DNA of 57,660 nt from assembly GCA_018065085.1 (NCBI GenBank), contig JAGHUA010000029.1, positions 1 to 57,660 on the forward strand. Direction: 5' to 3'. Shown here piece by piece: positions 45,808-55,074 of this stretch. Every line of letters starts with the position of its first letter. Position 1 is the stretch's first letter. Both the position numbers and the translations under genes were made by a program. A model generated the notes under the pieces. It saw only the letters and a list, made by a program, of their open reading frames with translations. It was not told where the DNA came from and did no database searches. The stretch is from Candidatus Liminaster caballi (GTDB lineage: Bacteria > Bacteroidota > Bacteroidia > Bacteroidales > UBA3663).

Positions 45808-46695
45808 ATGGCTTCATTAAAAGAAATCAAAGGACGCATCGGATCGGTTGAAGGTACTCTCAAGATTACCTCAGCCATGAAGATGGTGGCTTCAGCTAAG
45901 CTTCATAAGGCTCAGGTGGCCATCGAGAACATGCTCCCATACGACCGTCAGCTGCACAAGATCATGGTCAGCCTGCTGAGTGGAGACGCAAAGGTAACCA
46001 CTCCGCTGAGCCAGCCACACGATCGAATCAAACGCATCGCAGTTGTCGCCGTAGCCAGCAACTCGAGCCTTTGCGGTGGCTATAACAGCAATGTGCTTCG
46101 TCACACCACAGCGTTGCTCGACGAGTATAAAAAGACATTGACAAAGCCTGAAGCAGAAGCAGCAGAAGCCATCGATTGTTATGTTATCGGCCGTAAGCTC
46201 GACCAAAGTCTTGCCAAACTGCGCGGATTCAATCATATCCGTCAGTATGTTGAACGTGGCGACAATCCGAAGTTCGAGACAGCCAAGGAACTGGCAGAAA
46301 AGCTCATGAAGGACTACGTGGAAGGCCGTATTGACAAGGTTGAACTCGTCTATATGCACTTCAAGAGCACAGCCAGCCAGGTGCCTACACGCGAGGTTTT
46401 CCTGCCTCTCGAACTCAAAACCGACTCAACCGGCGAGGGTCCTACAGGCTACATCATCGAGCCGACTCAGACAGAGGTGCTCAATGCTCTTGTTCCTGAC
46501 GCTCTGTGCATGAAGATCTACACAATGATGCTCGATGCACAGGCTGCCGAACATGCAGCACGTACCGTAGCGATGCAGACGGCTACCGACAATGCCAACG
46601 ACCTGCTCGGAGAACTCCGAATCCAGTATAACAAGGGTCGTCAGGCTGCCATTACTGCCGAATTGCTCGACATTGTCGGCGGTTCTATGCAGTAA
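45808..46695 (+). CDS. atpG: ATP synthase F1 subunit gamma
   Basis: 295 residues. N-terminal MASLKEIKGRIGSVEGTLKI coil with TSAMKMVASAKL and the C-terminal coil AMQTATDNANDLLGELRIQY ending with TAELLDIVGGSM. The central rotor shaft. Last gene of the operon and followed by a hairpin terminator. Confidence 0.96.
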   Translation: MASLKEIKGRIGSVEGTLKITSAMKMVASAKLHKAQVAIENMLPYDRQLHKIMVSLLSGDAKVTTPLSQPHDRIKRIAVVAVASNSSLCGGYNSNVLRHTTALLDEYKKTLTKPEAEAAEAIDCYVIGRKLDQSLAKLRGFNHIRQYVERGDNPKFETAKELAEKLMKDYVEGRIDKVELVYMHFKSTASQVPTREVFLPLELKTDSTGEGPTGYIIEPTQTEVLNALVPDALCMKIYTMMLDAQAAEHAARTVAMQTATDNANDLLGELRIQYNKGRQAAITAELLDIVGGSMQ

Positions 46696-46720
46696 GCCAC
46701 TCTCCTACTTACAATATATA

Positions 46721-46766
46721 ATGCTTGTGAAAAAACTACACGATAGGGCTTTCACAAGCATTTTAA
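46721..46766 (+). terminator. Terminator of the ATP synthase operon
   Basis: A perfect 12-bp inverted repeat pairs 46721-46732 with 46750-46761, followed by TTTTAA. The loop is 17 nt. It starts 25 bp after the atpG stop. Confidence 0.8.
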
Positions 46767-46779
46767 TATCACTGAAACA

Positions 46780-48636
46780 ATGAACCATTTGAGCATCAGC
46801 TTCTCACTTTTCGCAGCCATCCTGACGCTTACGTTCAGCACGGACGTCTCGGCACAAGAGATAAGCGAAAAGAAACTGAGAGAACGAGTAATCTGGCAGA
46901 ACGAACTCTTCCCTCAGGAGAAAGTGCATATCACCACAGACAAGGAAATATACCTCAGTGGCGATACGGTATGGATGCGCCCGTTCCTGGTCGATGCCAT
47001 GACTTGCTCGCCTGTGTCGCGCAGCCGGTTTATGTACGTCGATCTGGTTTCAGAACAGGATTCCATCAAGCAGCGCGTAAAACTGCATCGCAATCCAGAA
47101 GAAAACGACAGCATAATGCAGGGATATCTGCCACTTGACATCACACTGCCAACCGGCATCTACACCATCGTGGCATACACACAATGGATGATCAACACGT
47201 CAGAGCATTATTTCTTCAAGAAAAACATCAGCGTCATCAATCCTAAAGAGGTGCTTGACAACGAGATCTCAACGGTTAAAATCCCTTATAACGGTGCTGA
47301 CGCATGGCATTATGCCGACATAGAGACAGCCTTTGAAGATACAGAATCGATGCTCACAGGCACTGCCAGAATAACTACAGACAAACCATCATATACCCCA
47401 CGGCAAAAAGCCACGGTACGAATCGAGGCTCCTGCCAAAACATCATTGGCCGTATCAGTCACAGACAACGGTTTCAACACCCAGCCACGCCATTCCCTCA
47501 TCGCCAGCAGCATGTCGATTCCCTATATACACAATCTCGACGAGCTTGCAAAAGGTAACATACGACTGCCGAACATTCCGTTTGAGGACGCAGAGATTAT
47601 CAGCGGCAAGGTTGTCTCGCTCGTTCTTGGCCGACCGCTTGCCAACGTAAACATTGGACTTATCGCTCCTCAGCATGGTCTGGCAGACATTGCCGTGACC
47701 GACATTGACGGCAATTTCACTTTCAATGACCTCGACCTGCCCAACGGCACAGTCTTCTGTATCCGTTCTTACAACAACAAACAGAAAAGTCAGGGTTACA
47801 TCGAATTTCCAAAGAGCTATCTGCCAAACCACCTGCATCATCTTGCTGCGCCAGCATCGTCAGACAATATCAGCGAACTCACCACAGATGTCAACTTCGT
47901 ACAGAACCTTCGCAAACGCATGGAATACAATCACGGCATGTGGCAGATGCTTCTCAATGAGGTTGAAGTGGTGACGTCATACAAGAAAAAAGTCAAGGAG
48001 AGCGATGCCATAAAATACGTGAAGCGTTTCGACAGCGATTACATACGCGAGAAAAACATCACAACCATTGACGAACTCCTGATGCGCATTCCAGGCGTAC
48101 GCACATCGGTCGATAATGCCTTCTACCGACAAGCTGTGCTGCAATTCGTGATCGACAACGTCATGGTCGAGCCGTTCACCGGAATGTCACCTTACCAGGC
48201 CTTCCTCCAAATGTGTCCGTTCGAATGGATTGAGTCTGTCGAGCTGCTCAATGCCGTCCAAAGCCTTATGTACACACCATCGACAGCGACCGTAGGCATG
48301 AGGACTTTCAACGAGAAATCAGCGACGATACGTGTCAAGACCAAGTCAATAGCCGAGACTAGCACATACAAAGACCACTACATTCTCAAACCTTTGGGCT
48401 ATCAGCCTCGCATCGACTATAAGCCGCAGACATACGACAAGCCCGGCACCATCGACAACAGCGACCAGCGTTCCACACTCTATTGGAATCCGGCATTGCG
48501 CACAGATGACGACGGCACAGCCATGTTCGAGTTCTACACCAACGATGCCAGCGGTACCACACTCACCATTGCCATCGAAGGCATCAGCGACGATGGTCTG
48601 ATAATCTCACACACAAAACAGATTACAATAGAATAA
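46780..48636 (+). CDS. Exported MG2-like protein with degenerate TonB-plug domain
   Basis: 618 residues with a signal peptide (ends VSA-QEI). Residues about 35-150 resemble a macroglobulin MG2 domain (EKVHITTDKEIYLSGDTVWM, LPTGIYTIVAYTQWM). About 200-360 hold further beta domains including a carboxypeptidase-regulatory-like one (VTDIDGNFTFNDLDLPNG). About 410-520 is a TonB-receptor plug (ITTIDELLMRIPGVRT, PFEWIESVELLN) without any barrel. The end (TDDDGTAMFEFYTND) is a beta domain. Such MG2-plug proteins are Bacteroidota-specific and may contact surface receptors. It starts 84 bp after atpG, past the terminator, and leads a three-gene unit. Confidence 0.85.
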   Translation: MNHLSISFSLFAAILTLTFSTDVSAQEISEKKLRERVIWQNELFPQEKVHITTDKEIYLSGDTVWMRPFLVDAMTCSPVSRSRFMYVDLVSEQDSIKQRVKLHRNPEENDSIMQGYLPLDITLPTGIYTIVAYTQWMINTSEHYFFKKNISVINPKEVLDNEISTVKIPYNGADAWHYADIETAFEDTESMLTGTARITTDKPSYTPRQKATVRIEAPAKTSLAVSVTDNGFNTQPRHSLIASSMSIPYIHNLDELAKGNIRLPNIPFEDAEIISGKVVSLVLGRPLANVNIGLIAPQHGLADIAVTDIDGNFTFNDLDLPNGTVFCIRSYNNKQKSQGYIEFPKSYLPNHLHHLAAPASSDNISELTTDVNFVQNLRKRMEYNHGMWQMLLNEVEVVTSYKKKVKESDAIKYVKRFDSDYIREKNITTIDELLMRIPGVRTSVDNAFYRQAVLQFVIDNVMVEPFTGMSPYQAFLQMCPFEWIESVELLNAVQSLMYTPSTATVGMRTFNEKSATIRVKTKSIAETSTYKDHYILKPLGYQPRIDYKPQTYDKPGTIDNSDQRSTLYWNPALRTDDDGTAMFEFYTNDASGTTLTIAIEGISDDGLIISHTKQITIE

Positions 48637-48660
48637 CACAAGAGATTGCATTCAACGAAG

Positions 48661-51600
48661 ATGAAAAAGATATTGCTTACAATGGCCTTGATGCTCGTCA
48701 GCATCATCCCATGCCTCTATGCTGACAACGATCCGGATGTCATCGAATTTGCCATGATCACCGACACTCACCGCTATGGTCCGAGCGCCGACATACGCTA
48801 TGCCGAAGCCAATATCAATGCTTTCATCGAATATTGCAACCACACGCCGTCGCTTTCGTTTGCCCTGCATGGCGGCGACCTTATGAATGCCTACGACACC
48901 AATCACGAACAGGCTCTATGGTGTCTGGAGCATGGCCAGCGCGACTTCATCGACCTCAAGATTCCGATGTACGTCACCAAGGGCAACCACGACTGCAACG
49001 GCAAGTGCCGCACCAAGGATCGCCGTCCCGACAACTCACAGATCATCACCGACCATGAGTTCTATCGTCTGTTCAGTCCTCTCTCTGACTCCAATCCTCT
49101 TGCGGGTCCTGACAGCATCGTCATCGACCCTGCCAATCCTGAAGGCAACTATTATTACCGCGACTTCACGCCACAGCGCTTCCGTCTCATCGTGCTCAAT
49201 GCCTACGATCAGGACTCAATGGAGGTCTCGGGCTATCACGGACAGCAGGTAAAGTGGCTCGCCGAGACAGCGCTCAACTTCGAGGACAAGGAAGATGCCG
49301 AAAATTGGTGTTTTCTTATGGTAGGACACACTTTCTCGGTCAACATGAAGGATCATGCCACCTCGCGTCTGATGCACGCTTATATCCACGGACAGCCGTT
49401 CACCGACTCAGACAACGGCGTGACTTATGGCGGACAATTCAACAAGATGAAACGCGCTACGATGGTCGGACTTCTCGGCGGACACGTCCATGAGGACATC
49501 TACCGATGGAGCCAGAACTATAATATGATCCATGTGACACGCGGTTTTGCCACCGGCGGCGAGGTAGGACGTCCCGATCAGGACATCTGTTTCTCACATT
49601 TCAAACTCAATACCCGCACACATACCCTTGAAGAAAAACGCATCGGCCGAGGCAGTTCGCGACTCTTCAGCTATGGTCAGCAACACACCATGCTGGCTCC
49701 TGTCGGCACATTCCCCGAGGCCGACGGCATGGGCATGTACACTCAGGGAGGCACCGGCGGCGAGGTTTATATTGTCAACAATCTCAAAGATTCCGGACGC
49801 GGTTCTCTGCGTTGGGCTGTCGAGCAGGAAGGCTGTCGCACCATTGTCTTCGAGGTCAGCGGCAATATCCAGCTCAAATCGCCGCTTGTCATCAAGAATG
49901 ACAGCATCTCCATCCTTGGTCACTCGGCTCCGGGCCAGGGCATTTATATCTCCGGCGCACCCGTACAGATTCTTGCCTCTGAGGTCATCATGCGATACAT
50001 TCATCTGCGCGGTGTCGGCATCACAGACGGCGATTTCGGACAGTCACACATCATGCTCGATCATCTCTCGGTATGCGGCACGACAGGCAACTGCATCAGC
50101 ATTCGCCGTGCAAAAGGCGTGAGCGTGCAGAACTGCATCCTCTCACACACGCTCCTGAGTCCTATGCCTGCGGATGGCAAACAGCCGGCAGCACTCATGG
50201 CTGGCGGTTTCATGGCCACATACCATCATAATCTCATCGCCAACTCGGCCAATGCCGTCGAATTTCCGAGCGAGGAAGGCGAGAACCGCTGGATTCACTT
50301 TGCACGCAACATCGTCTATAACTGGCGCGACCATGCAATGTGGGGTGGAGGCCGTCAGGGCGAAATCTCAATCGAGGAAAACTATCTTATTCCTGGCGCC
50401 GCAACCCTCAACAACCAGATGCTCGATGTCGCTCCTGACGGCACAGGCCGCTACTATCTGTGGGGCAACGAGATGAAAGGCCGCGAGCAGTTCACCACAT
50501 GGAATTCACAGATGGTCAACGATCATGTGGGTATGCCATACGACCCTGAGGTGTTTGATGCCAAGCTGCGTATGCGCATGGAACCAGTACAGCGTCCGTC
50601 CATCGGTTCGTTCGCTTCCTCATGTCTCACCATTGCAGCTTTCCACTACAAGCCGTTCTTCGATTCGCCTACCAAAGACCAGCTCTATCGCGACGCCATG
50701 CTCTACGTTGGCTGCAGTTGCGACCGTGACGCCTACGATGCTTCCCTGCTCAATGGTTTGAAAGCCGAAACTCCTTACGGCAGCAACGACGGACTTATCT
50801 ATTCCACCAGGGATCTTCCTTCACTTCCGAGATTTGCTCAGACAGTTGCTCCAGGTCGCGACTATTCCGACCTCGACACTTTGCTCGGCAATCGAGTACA
50901 GAAGGAAAAGAGCATCGTGATTTTCTATGACAACGAACCTCTTTTCAACATCGAAGGATATCCGAAACTGGCAGGTGCAAGGGATGAGATCTCGCTCGAT
51001 TCGTCGTACGTAGCCATGGTGTCATGCGGTGACTATATCGACGGCGGCGGAATTGGCTATATGGAACGTGGCAAATATACTGTCGGCATCATGAAATATG
51101 CCGGCTATGATGCCATCACGCTGGGCAATCATGAGTTCAACATCAACATCGACACCCTGCGCAAGACACTCCGTCCCATCGAGTCGGTCATCACATGCAG
51201 CAATCTCATCGAGAAGGACTCTCGTCACACGGTCTATGCACCGTACATCATACATCAGTATGGTTCGCGCAAGGTGGCATTCCTTGGTGTGACCACTCCT
51301 GAATCCAACAAGTTGCGCACCGTGGCGTTCCTCGACGGCAACAAAAAGAAGAAATACGAGCTTCTCGACGATGACGAATTCTATGCCAACGTGCAACAGA
51401 ACGTCGATAAGGCTCGCAGCGAAGGTGCAAACTATGTCATTGTCCTTGCTCACCTCGGCCTTGGCGGCACATACACAAAGGTCAATACCGAACAGCTTAT
51501 TGCATCGACTACGGGCATCGACGTGGTGCTCGACAGCCATCGTGACCGTAGCGAGAATGCCGGCACTAAGCACCTCAACAAGCAAGGCAAGCCGGTCATC

Positions 51601-52389
51601 CTCAGCTGGGCAGCCGATAAGTTTCGCAAGATTGGCAAGATGGTCATCGCACCCGACGGTGTGATCTCGACCGAACTTCTCGCCATCGAGGATCTGCATT
51701 TCAACAACACTCCGACGTCGCTCATGCTCGACAGCATCCAGGAGATATTCAACGACATCATTTACGAGAAGATCGGTTCTTCCAGCGTCGATATCCTGCT
51801 CACCAATCCGCATGTGGGCAAGGGCATCCGCTTCTGCGAGACCAATGCCGGCGACCTTGTGGCTGATGCTATGCGTGTCACCACCAATGCCGACATCAGC
51901 ATCATCAATTCAGGTTCCATCCGCGACGAACTCAAGGCAGGGCAGGACATCACGCGTTATGACATCATGCAGATGCTGCCGTTCGACAACAAGGTCGTGG
52001 TGGTCAACGTGAAGGGCAGCGACATCATCCAGCTCCTCAACGACATGACCCTCGCCCTTCCTACTATCTACAGCGGACACCTCATCCAGCAGTCAGGACT
52101 TCATTACACCATCCACGAAGGCGTAGGCGCCAGCGACATTGAGGTTCTCGACCGCCGTACGGGCTTCTATAAGCCTATCAATCCTGACGCAACCTATTCG
52201 CTCGCCACCATCGACTTCTGCCTCTATGAGAAAGTATATCAGCGCTCGTTCGAGAATGCCGAACAGATATCTACGAACAGCAGCTATGCCGAAATCATGA
52301 TCGAATACATCCGCGACTTCCTGGGCGGCGTTATTGGCAAGGAATATGCGTCTCCAAACGGACGCTTCACAGTCATTGAGAAGGAATAA
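48661..52389 (+). CDS. Three-module protein: metallophosphoesterase, pectate-lyase-like helix, 5'-nucleotidase-like
   Basis: 1242 residues from MKKILLTMALMLVSII at 48661, with a signal peptide. Residues about 28-330 are a calcineurin-type phosphoesterase with all metal motifs: Asp35-x-His37, Asp73, Asn109-His110-Asp111, His223 and His275-x-His277. Residues about 352-745 match a PL1-type right-handed beta-helix (GTGGEVYIVNNLKDSGRGSL, TIVFEVSGNIQLKSPLVI). Residues about 751-1242 are a UshA-type 5'-nucleotidase with its C-terminal domain (NAGDLVADAM, NSGSIRDEL). In this second phosphoesterase the DxH becomes Glu759-Pro-Leu761 and GHxH becomes SHRD (959-962), so it may be inactive. No frameshift is seen. 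It starts 24 bp after the MG2 gene. Confidence 0.88.
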   Translation: MKKILLTMALMLVSIIPCLYADNDPDVIEFAMITDTHRYGPSADIRYAEANINAFIEYCNHTPSLSFALHGGDLMNAYDTNHEQALWCLEHGQRDFIDLKIPMYVTKGNHDCNGKCRTKDRRPDNSQIITDHEFYRLFSPLSDSNPLAGPDSIVIDPANPEGNYYYRDFTPQRFRLIVLNAYDQDSMEVSGYHGQQVKWLAETALNFEDKEDAENWCFLMVGHTFSVNMKDHATSRLMHAYIHGQPFTDSDNGVTYGGQFNKMKRATMVGLLGGHVHEDIYRWSQNYNMIHVTRGFATGGEVGRPDQDICFSHFKLNTRTHTLEEKRIGRGSSRLFSYGQQHTMLAPVGTFPEADGMGMYTQGGTGGEVYIVNNLKDSGRGSLRWAVEQEGCRTIVFEVSGNIQLKSPLVIKNDSISILGHSAPGQGIYISGAPVQILASEVIMRYIHLRGVGITDGDFGQSHIMLDHLSVCGTTGNCISIRRAKGVSVQNCILSHTLLSPMPADGKQPAALMAGGFMATYHHNLIANSANAVEFPSEEGENRWIHFARNIVYNWRDHAMWGGGRQGEISIEENYLIPGAATLNNQMLDVAPDGTGRYYLWGNEMKGREQFTTWNSQMVNDHVGMPYDPEVFDAKLRMRMEPVQRPSIGSFASSCLTIAAFHYKPFFDSPTKDQLYRDAMLYVGCSCDRDAYDASLLNGLKAETPYGSNDGLIYSTRDLPSLPRFAQTVAPGRDYSDLDTLLGNRVQKEKSIVIFYDNEPLFNIEGYPKLAGARDEISLDSSYVAMVSCGDYIDGGGIGYMERGKYTVGIMKYAGYDAITLGNHEFNINIDTLRKTLRPIESVITCSNLIEKDSRHTVYAPYIIHQYGSRKVAFLGVTTPESNKLRTVAFLDGNKKKKYELLDDDEFYANVQQNVDKARSEGANYVIVLAHLGLGGTYTKVNTEQLIASTTGIDVVLDSHRDRSENAGTKHLNKQGKPVILSWAADKFRKIGKMVIAPDGVISTELLAIEDLHFNNTPTSLMLDSIQEIFNDIIYEKIGSSSVDILLTNPHVGKGIRFCETNAGDLVADAMRVTTNADISIINSGSIRDELKAGQDITRYDIMQMLPFDNKVVVVNVKGSDIIQLLNDMTLALPTIYSGHLIQQSGLHYTIHEGVGASDIEVLDRRTGFYKPINPDATYSLATIDFCLYEKVYQRSFENAEQISTNSSYAEIMIEYIRDFLGGVIGKEYASPNGRFTVIEKE

Positions 52390-52399
52390 CCCTCATTAC

Positions 52400-53638
52400 A
52401 TGCGAATATTAAAGATTTCTACCTTCTCTATATTCTGTCTCGCCATGTTGGTGCTGACAGCTGCCTCGTTGCTCGACAACGTGACAGGCGAACCTTGCAC
52501 TTCTGAGGCGGTTTATCATTCCACATCCTTTGCAGCAATGTGGGGGATGCTCGCTGTGCTGGCTCTCAGCTATATCTTCCGTCGCAAACTGTGGAATGTT
52601 CCTGCCACGCTGCTCATCCACATGGCTTTTATCGTGATTCTTGGCGGCGCTTTGGTCACGCACCTCTGGGGCGAACAGGGTAGTATGCACTTAAGAGAGA
52701 GAGAATCATCGAACTTCTACATAGACGATGATGATCAAATGAAGCTGCTCTCTTTCTCTGTGCAACTCAATCGTTTCGAGATAGAGTATTATCCTGATTC
52801 CCGTGCTCCTAAAGATTACGTCAGCGAGATTGTCTTCAAAGAAAATGGCAAAGACGAAACAGCTACCATCTCGATGAATAACATCGCCACACACGCCCAT
52901 TATCGCTTCTATCAATCCGGCTATGACGATGATCTGCAAGGCAGCATCCTGATTGTGACACGCGATCCTTGGGGCATCGGCCTTACCTACACCGGCTACC
53001 TGCTGCTGCTTTTTGGCATGCTGCTATTCTGGCTGCAACCCAACAGTCAGTATCGCCGAATCTTCAAGGCATGGCGAGATGACCGACAGGCTTCTTCCGG
53101 CCGTGTGATGCGATTGTTGCCATATATCTCGTTCTTCCTTGTGTTGCTTATCGTTGGCCTTGTCATGTTCCTGCGCTGGACGTCTGCACCTCTCATGCCT
53201 GTGTTGCGTTCTCCGTTTTTCCCGCTGCACGTATCGGTCATCATGATCTCATACATCCTGCTGGCTTTCATCATGGTCAATGGTTTCAGGGCAATGTTCC
53301 TGTCGAGCAAGAAGGAATGGCACGAAGAGAAGGTCACTCGCCTGATGCGCTCCAGCCAGCTGATGCTCTTGCCTGCGCTCTTCCTGTTGATTGCCGGCAT
53401 TTTCATTGGAGCCGTGTGGGCAAACGTCTCTTGGGGTCGCTATTGGGGTTGGGACAGCAAGGAAGTCTGGGCACTCATCACCATGATGTTCTATTCGCTG
53501 CCGCTGCATCAGCAGAGCTTGCGATGGTTTGCCAATCCCCGTCATTTCCATTACTATTGTGCCTTCGCTTTCCTCATCGTTCTGATGACCTATTTCGGCG
53601 TAAACTACTTCCTCTCAGGCTTGCATTCATACGCGTAA
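52400..53638 (+). CDS. Compact CcsBA-like cytochrome c assembly protein
   Basis: 412 residues from MRILKISTFSIFC at 52400. About nine membrane helices. Residues about 100-215 include a periplasmic ResB-like part (FSVQLNRFEIEYYPDSRAPK). The C-terminal half is CcsA/ResC-like with the haem-handling WWD-type motif WGRYWGWDSKEVWALIT and conserved histidines. It attaches haem to c-type apocytochromes at the outer face of the membrane. It is much shorter than full CcsBA fusions, having lost part of the ResB region. No cytochrome gene such as nrfA is adjacent. It starts 10 bp after the three-module gene and ends at a hairpin. Confidence 0.85.
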   Translation: MRILKISTFSIFCLAMLVLTAASLLDNVTGEPCTSEAVYHSTSFAAMWGMLAVLALSYIFRRKLWNVPATLLIHMAFIVILGGALVTHLWGEQGSMHLRERESSNFYIDDDDQMKLLSFSVQLNRFEIEYYPDSRAPKDYVSEIVFKENGKDETATISMNNIATHAHYRFYQSGYDDDLQGSILIVTRDPWGIGLTYTGYLLLLFGMLLFWLQPNSQYRRIFKAWRDDRQASSGRVMRLLPYISFFLVLLIVGLVMFLRWTSAPLMPVLRSPFFPLHVSVIMISYILLAFIMVNGFRAMFLSSKKEWHEEKVTRLMRSSQLMLLPALFLLIAGIFIGAVWANVSWGRYWGWDSKEVWALITMMFYSLPLHQQSLRWFANPRHFHYYCAFAFLIVLMTYFGVNYFLSGLHSYA

Positions 53639-53649
53639 ACTATGACATG

Positions 53650-53682
53650 AGATGGCAGCGAACAAATCGTTGCCATCTTATT
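53650..53682 (+). terminator. Hairpin terminator after the cytochrome assembly gene
   Basis: An 11-bp stem pairs 53650-53660 with 53668-53678, with one G-T wobble and a 7-nt loop, followed by TATTCTT. It closes the 46780-53638 unit. Confidence 0.7.
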
Positions 53683-53714
53683 CTTCTGTATATGTTCATA
53701 ACTTCAAATCACAC

Positions 53715-53772
53715 TTGTCACGTATTTGTCACGCATAAGATTTGCACAAACCAGCAAATAACCTTACTTTTG
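53715..53772 (+). promoter_or_regulatory. Promoter with an upstream direct repeat
   Basis: -33 TTTG (53741-53744), a 20-bp spacer and -7 TACTTTTG (53765-53772) give a near-ideal Bacteroidota promoter for the gene at 53802. Directly upstream, TTGTCACG occurs at 53715-53722 and 53726-53733, 11 bp apart, which is one helix turn. This is the spacing expected for a bound activator. Confidence 0.75.
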
Positions 53773-53801
53773 CGCCGTCAAATCAATTAAAAACCAAATC
53801 G

Positions 53802-54251
53802 ATGATGAAAAAGCCAAGTGGACAAAACGTGCTGTTGATATTGTCATGCACGATAATTCTGTCATTTGCGGCCATAAACTGCATCAGGTTATCCTTCAAT
53901 CTCAAACGATGGCAGGAAATGCATGCACACGCCGGCAATGAACTTGAATACAAACTGTCGAAGGTCAATACCCACTACGACTCCCTGTACGTAATCAGAA
54001 CACACAATCTGACGATTGACGAACAGATCAATACTTCTGAGTGGCATCTGGCTTGGATGGACAGCATACAATGCATTTACAGGGACATCTTCCTGTCCTA
54101 TGCACAGACCCCAGCTGACTCTCTGACGGTTATTGATACCATGATGAGCCCTATAGACAAAGTGGACAGGAAGGCATGGAAACAAGAAATAAGACAGAGA
54201 AAGAACAACATCATCAAAAAACTGAATATAAATGAGAGCGACAGGAATTAG
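53802..54251 (+). CDS. Small single-pass membrane protein
   Basis: 149 residues from ATG 53802 (a second Met follows directly). A longer reading upstream crosses the promoter and is rejected. One membrane helix (QNVLLILSCTIILSFAAINC), then a helical extracytoplasmic part with SKVNTHYDSLYVIRTHNLTI and a basic C-terminus. No family recognised. The next gene starts within its last 20 bp, so the two are translationally coupled and probably act together as a sensor or inhibitor and regulator pair. Confidence 0.7.
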   Translation: MMKKPSGQNVLLILSCTIILSFAAINCIRLSFNLKRWQEMHAHAGNELEYKLSKVNTHYDSLYVIRTHNLTIDEQINTSEWHLAWMDSIQCIYRDIFLSYAQTPADSLTVIDTMMSPIDKVDRKAWKQEIRQRKNNIIKKLNINESDRN

Positions 54252-55074
54252 TTTCACACGATTGATGATTCACGTCACAGCCATATTGGTTGTGATCGAA
54301 TACATACTCGAATACATGGCGGATTGGAGTATATTGAACTCGTACAAGCTGTATATTTCAACACCCATACTCATAGTGGTTATCACGTTACTTATATTGC
54401 TCATAATCCTGATGCTGATAGCCAAAGGAATTGCAAAAATTATCAGACTCAGAAAAATATCTGCAACAACAGTCTCAATAATGCTTTTTTTCTTAGTAGT
54501 TGGCGGCCTAAGGCTGTCAGCTACTAAGCTGTTAATAAACGAAGGGAATGCCGATGCCGCATACATACACGATGTCTCCGCCTCGATAACAATAGCAATA
54601 ATAGCAGTGACAGCAATAGCCAAGTCATATTTCGACAATAAACGGGTAGCAAGGCTTCAGAATGAGCTGATGGATATGAAAGCAAAAGCAATCATAGAAG
54701 ACACCTCGTCGCACGATAGCACAAGAAAAAAACTAATGCACCAACACTTCAAGGTCTTTGCTACGAGCGACACATACCGTGACATGAGCACGCTATATGA
54801 CCTGAAAGCAGGTGAGATAGTCAGCACAGAGAAAAGGAAAACATACGTAAGCCATGTCCTCGCCGCCTACTATGATATGGTATTGCCGATAATGACCGAC
54901 CGAGACCTTACCCATGACGATATATTCGTCTGCCTGATGTATTATATGAACTTCACGACGCGTCAAATCGCCGCATGCCTAGGAGTGACAGAAGAAGCCG
55001 TCAGGAAACGTAAAAGCAGAATGAAGCAGAAGCTAAAAGAAGATGAATACAATCTATTCTTTGTCGGTAAATAA
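54232..55074 (+). CDS. Membrane-anchored HTH regulator
   Basis: 280 residues. Four predicted membrane helices fill residues 1-140 (RLMIHVTAILVVIEYILEYM, ISTPILIVVITLLILLIILM). After a charged coiled-coil part the C-terminal 60 residues are a sigma-70-region-4/LuxR-like helix-turn-helix: NFTTRQIAACLGVTEEAVRK then RKSRMKQKL. This suggests a regulator that stays at the membrane and binds DNA directly. The start overlaps the previous gene by 20 bp. Its stop touches the stop of the opposing gene with no gap and no terminator. Target unknown. Confidence 0.8.
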   Translation: MRATGISFTRLMIHVTAILVVIEYILEYMADWSILNSYKLYISTPILIVVITLLILLIILMLIAKGIAKIIRLRKISATTVSIMLFFLVVGGLRLSATKLLINEGNADAAYIHDVSASITIAIIAVTAIAKSYFDNKRVARLQNELMDMKAKAIIEDTSSHDSTRKKLMHQHFKVFATSDTYRDMSTLYDLKAGEIVSTEKRKTYVSHVLAAYYDMVLPIMTDRDLTHDDIFVCLMYYMNFTTRQIAACLGVTEEAVRKRKSRMKQKLKEDEYNLFFVGK

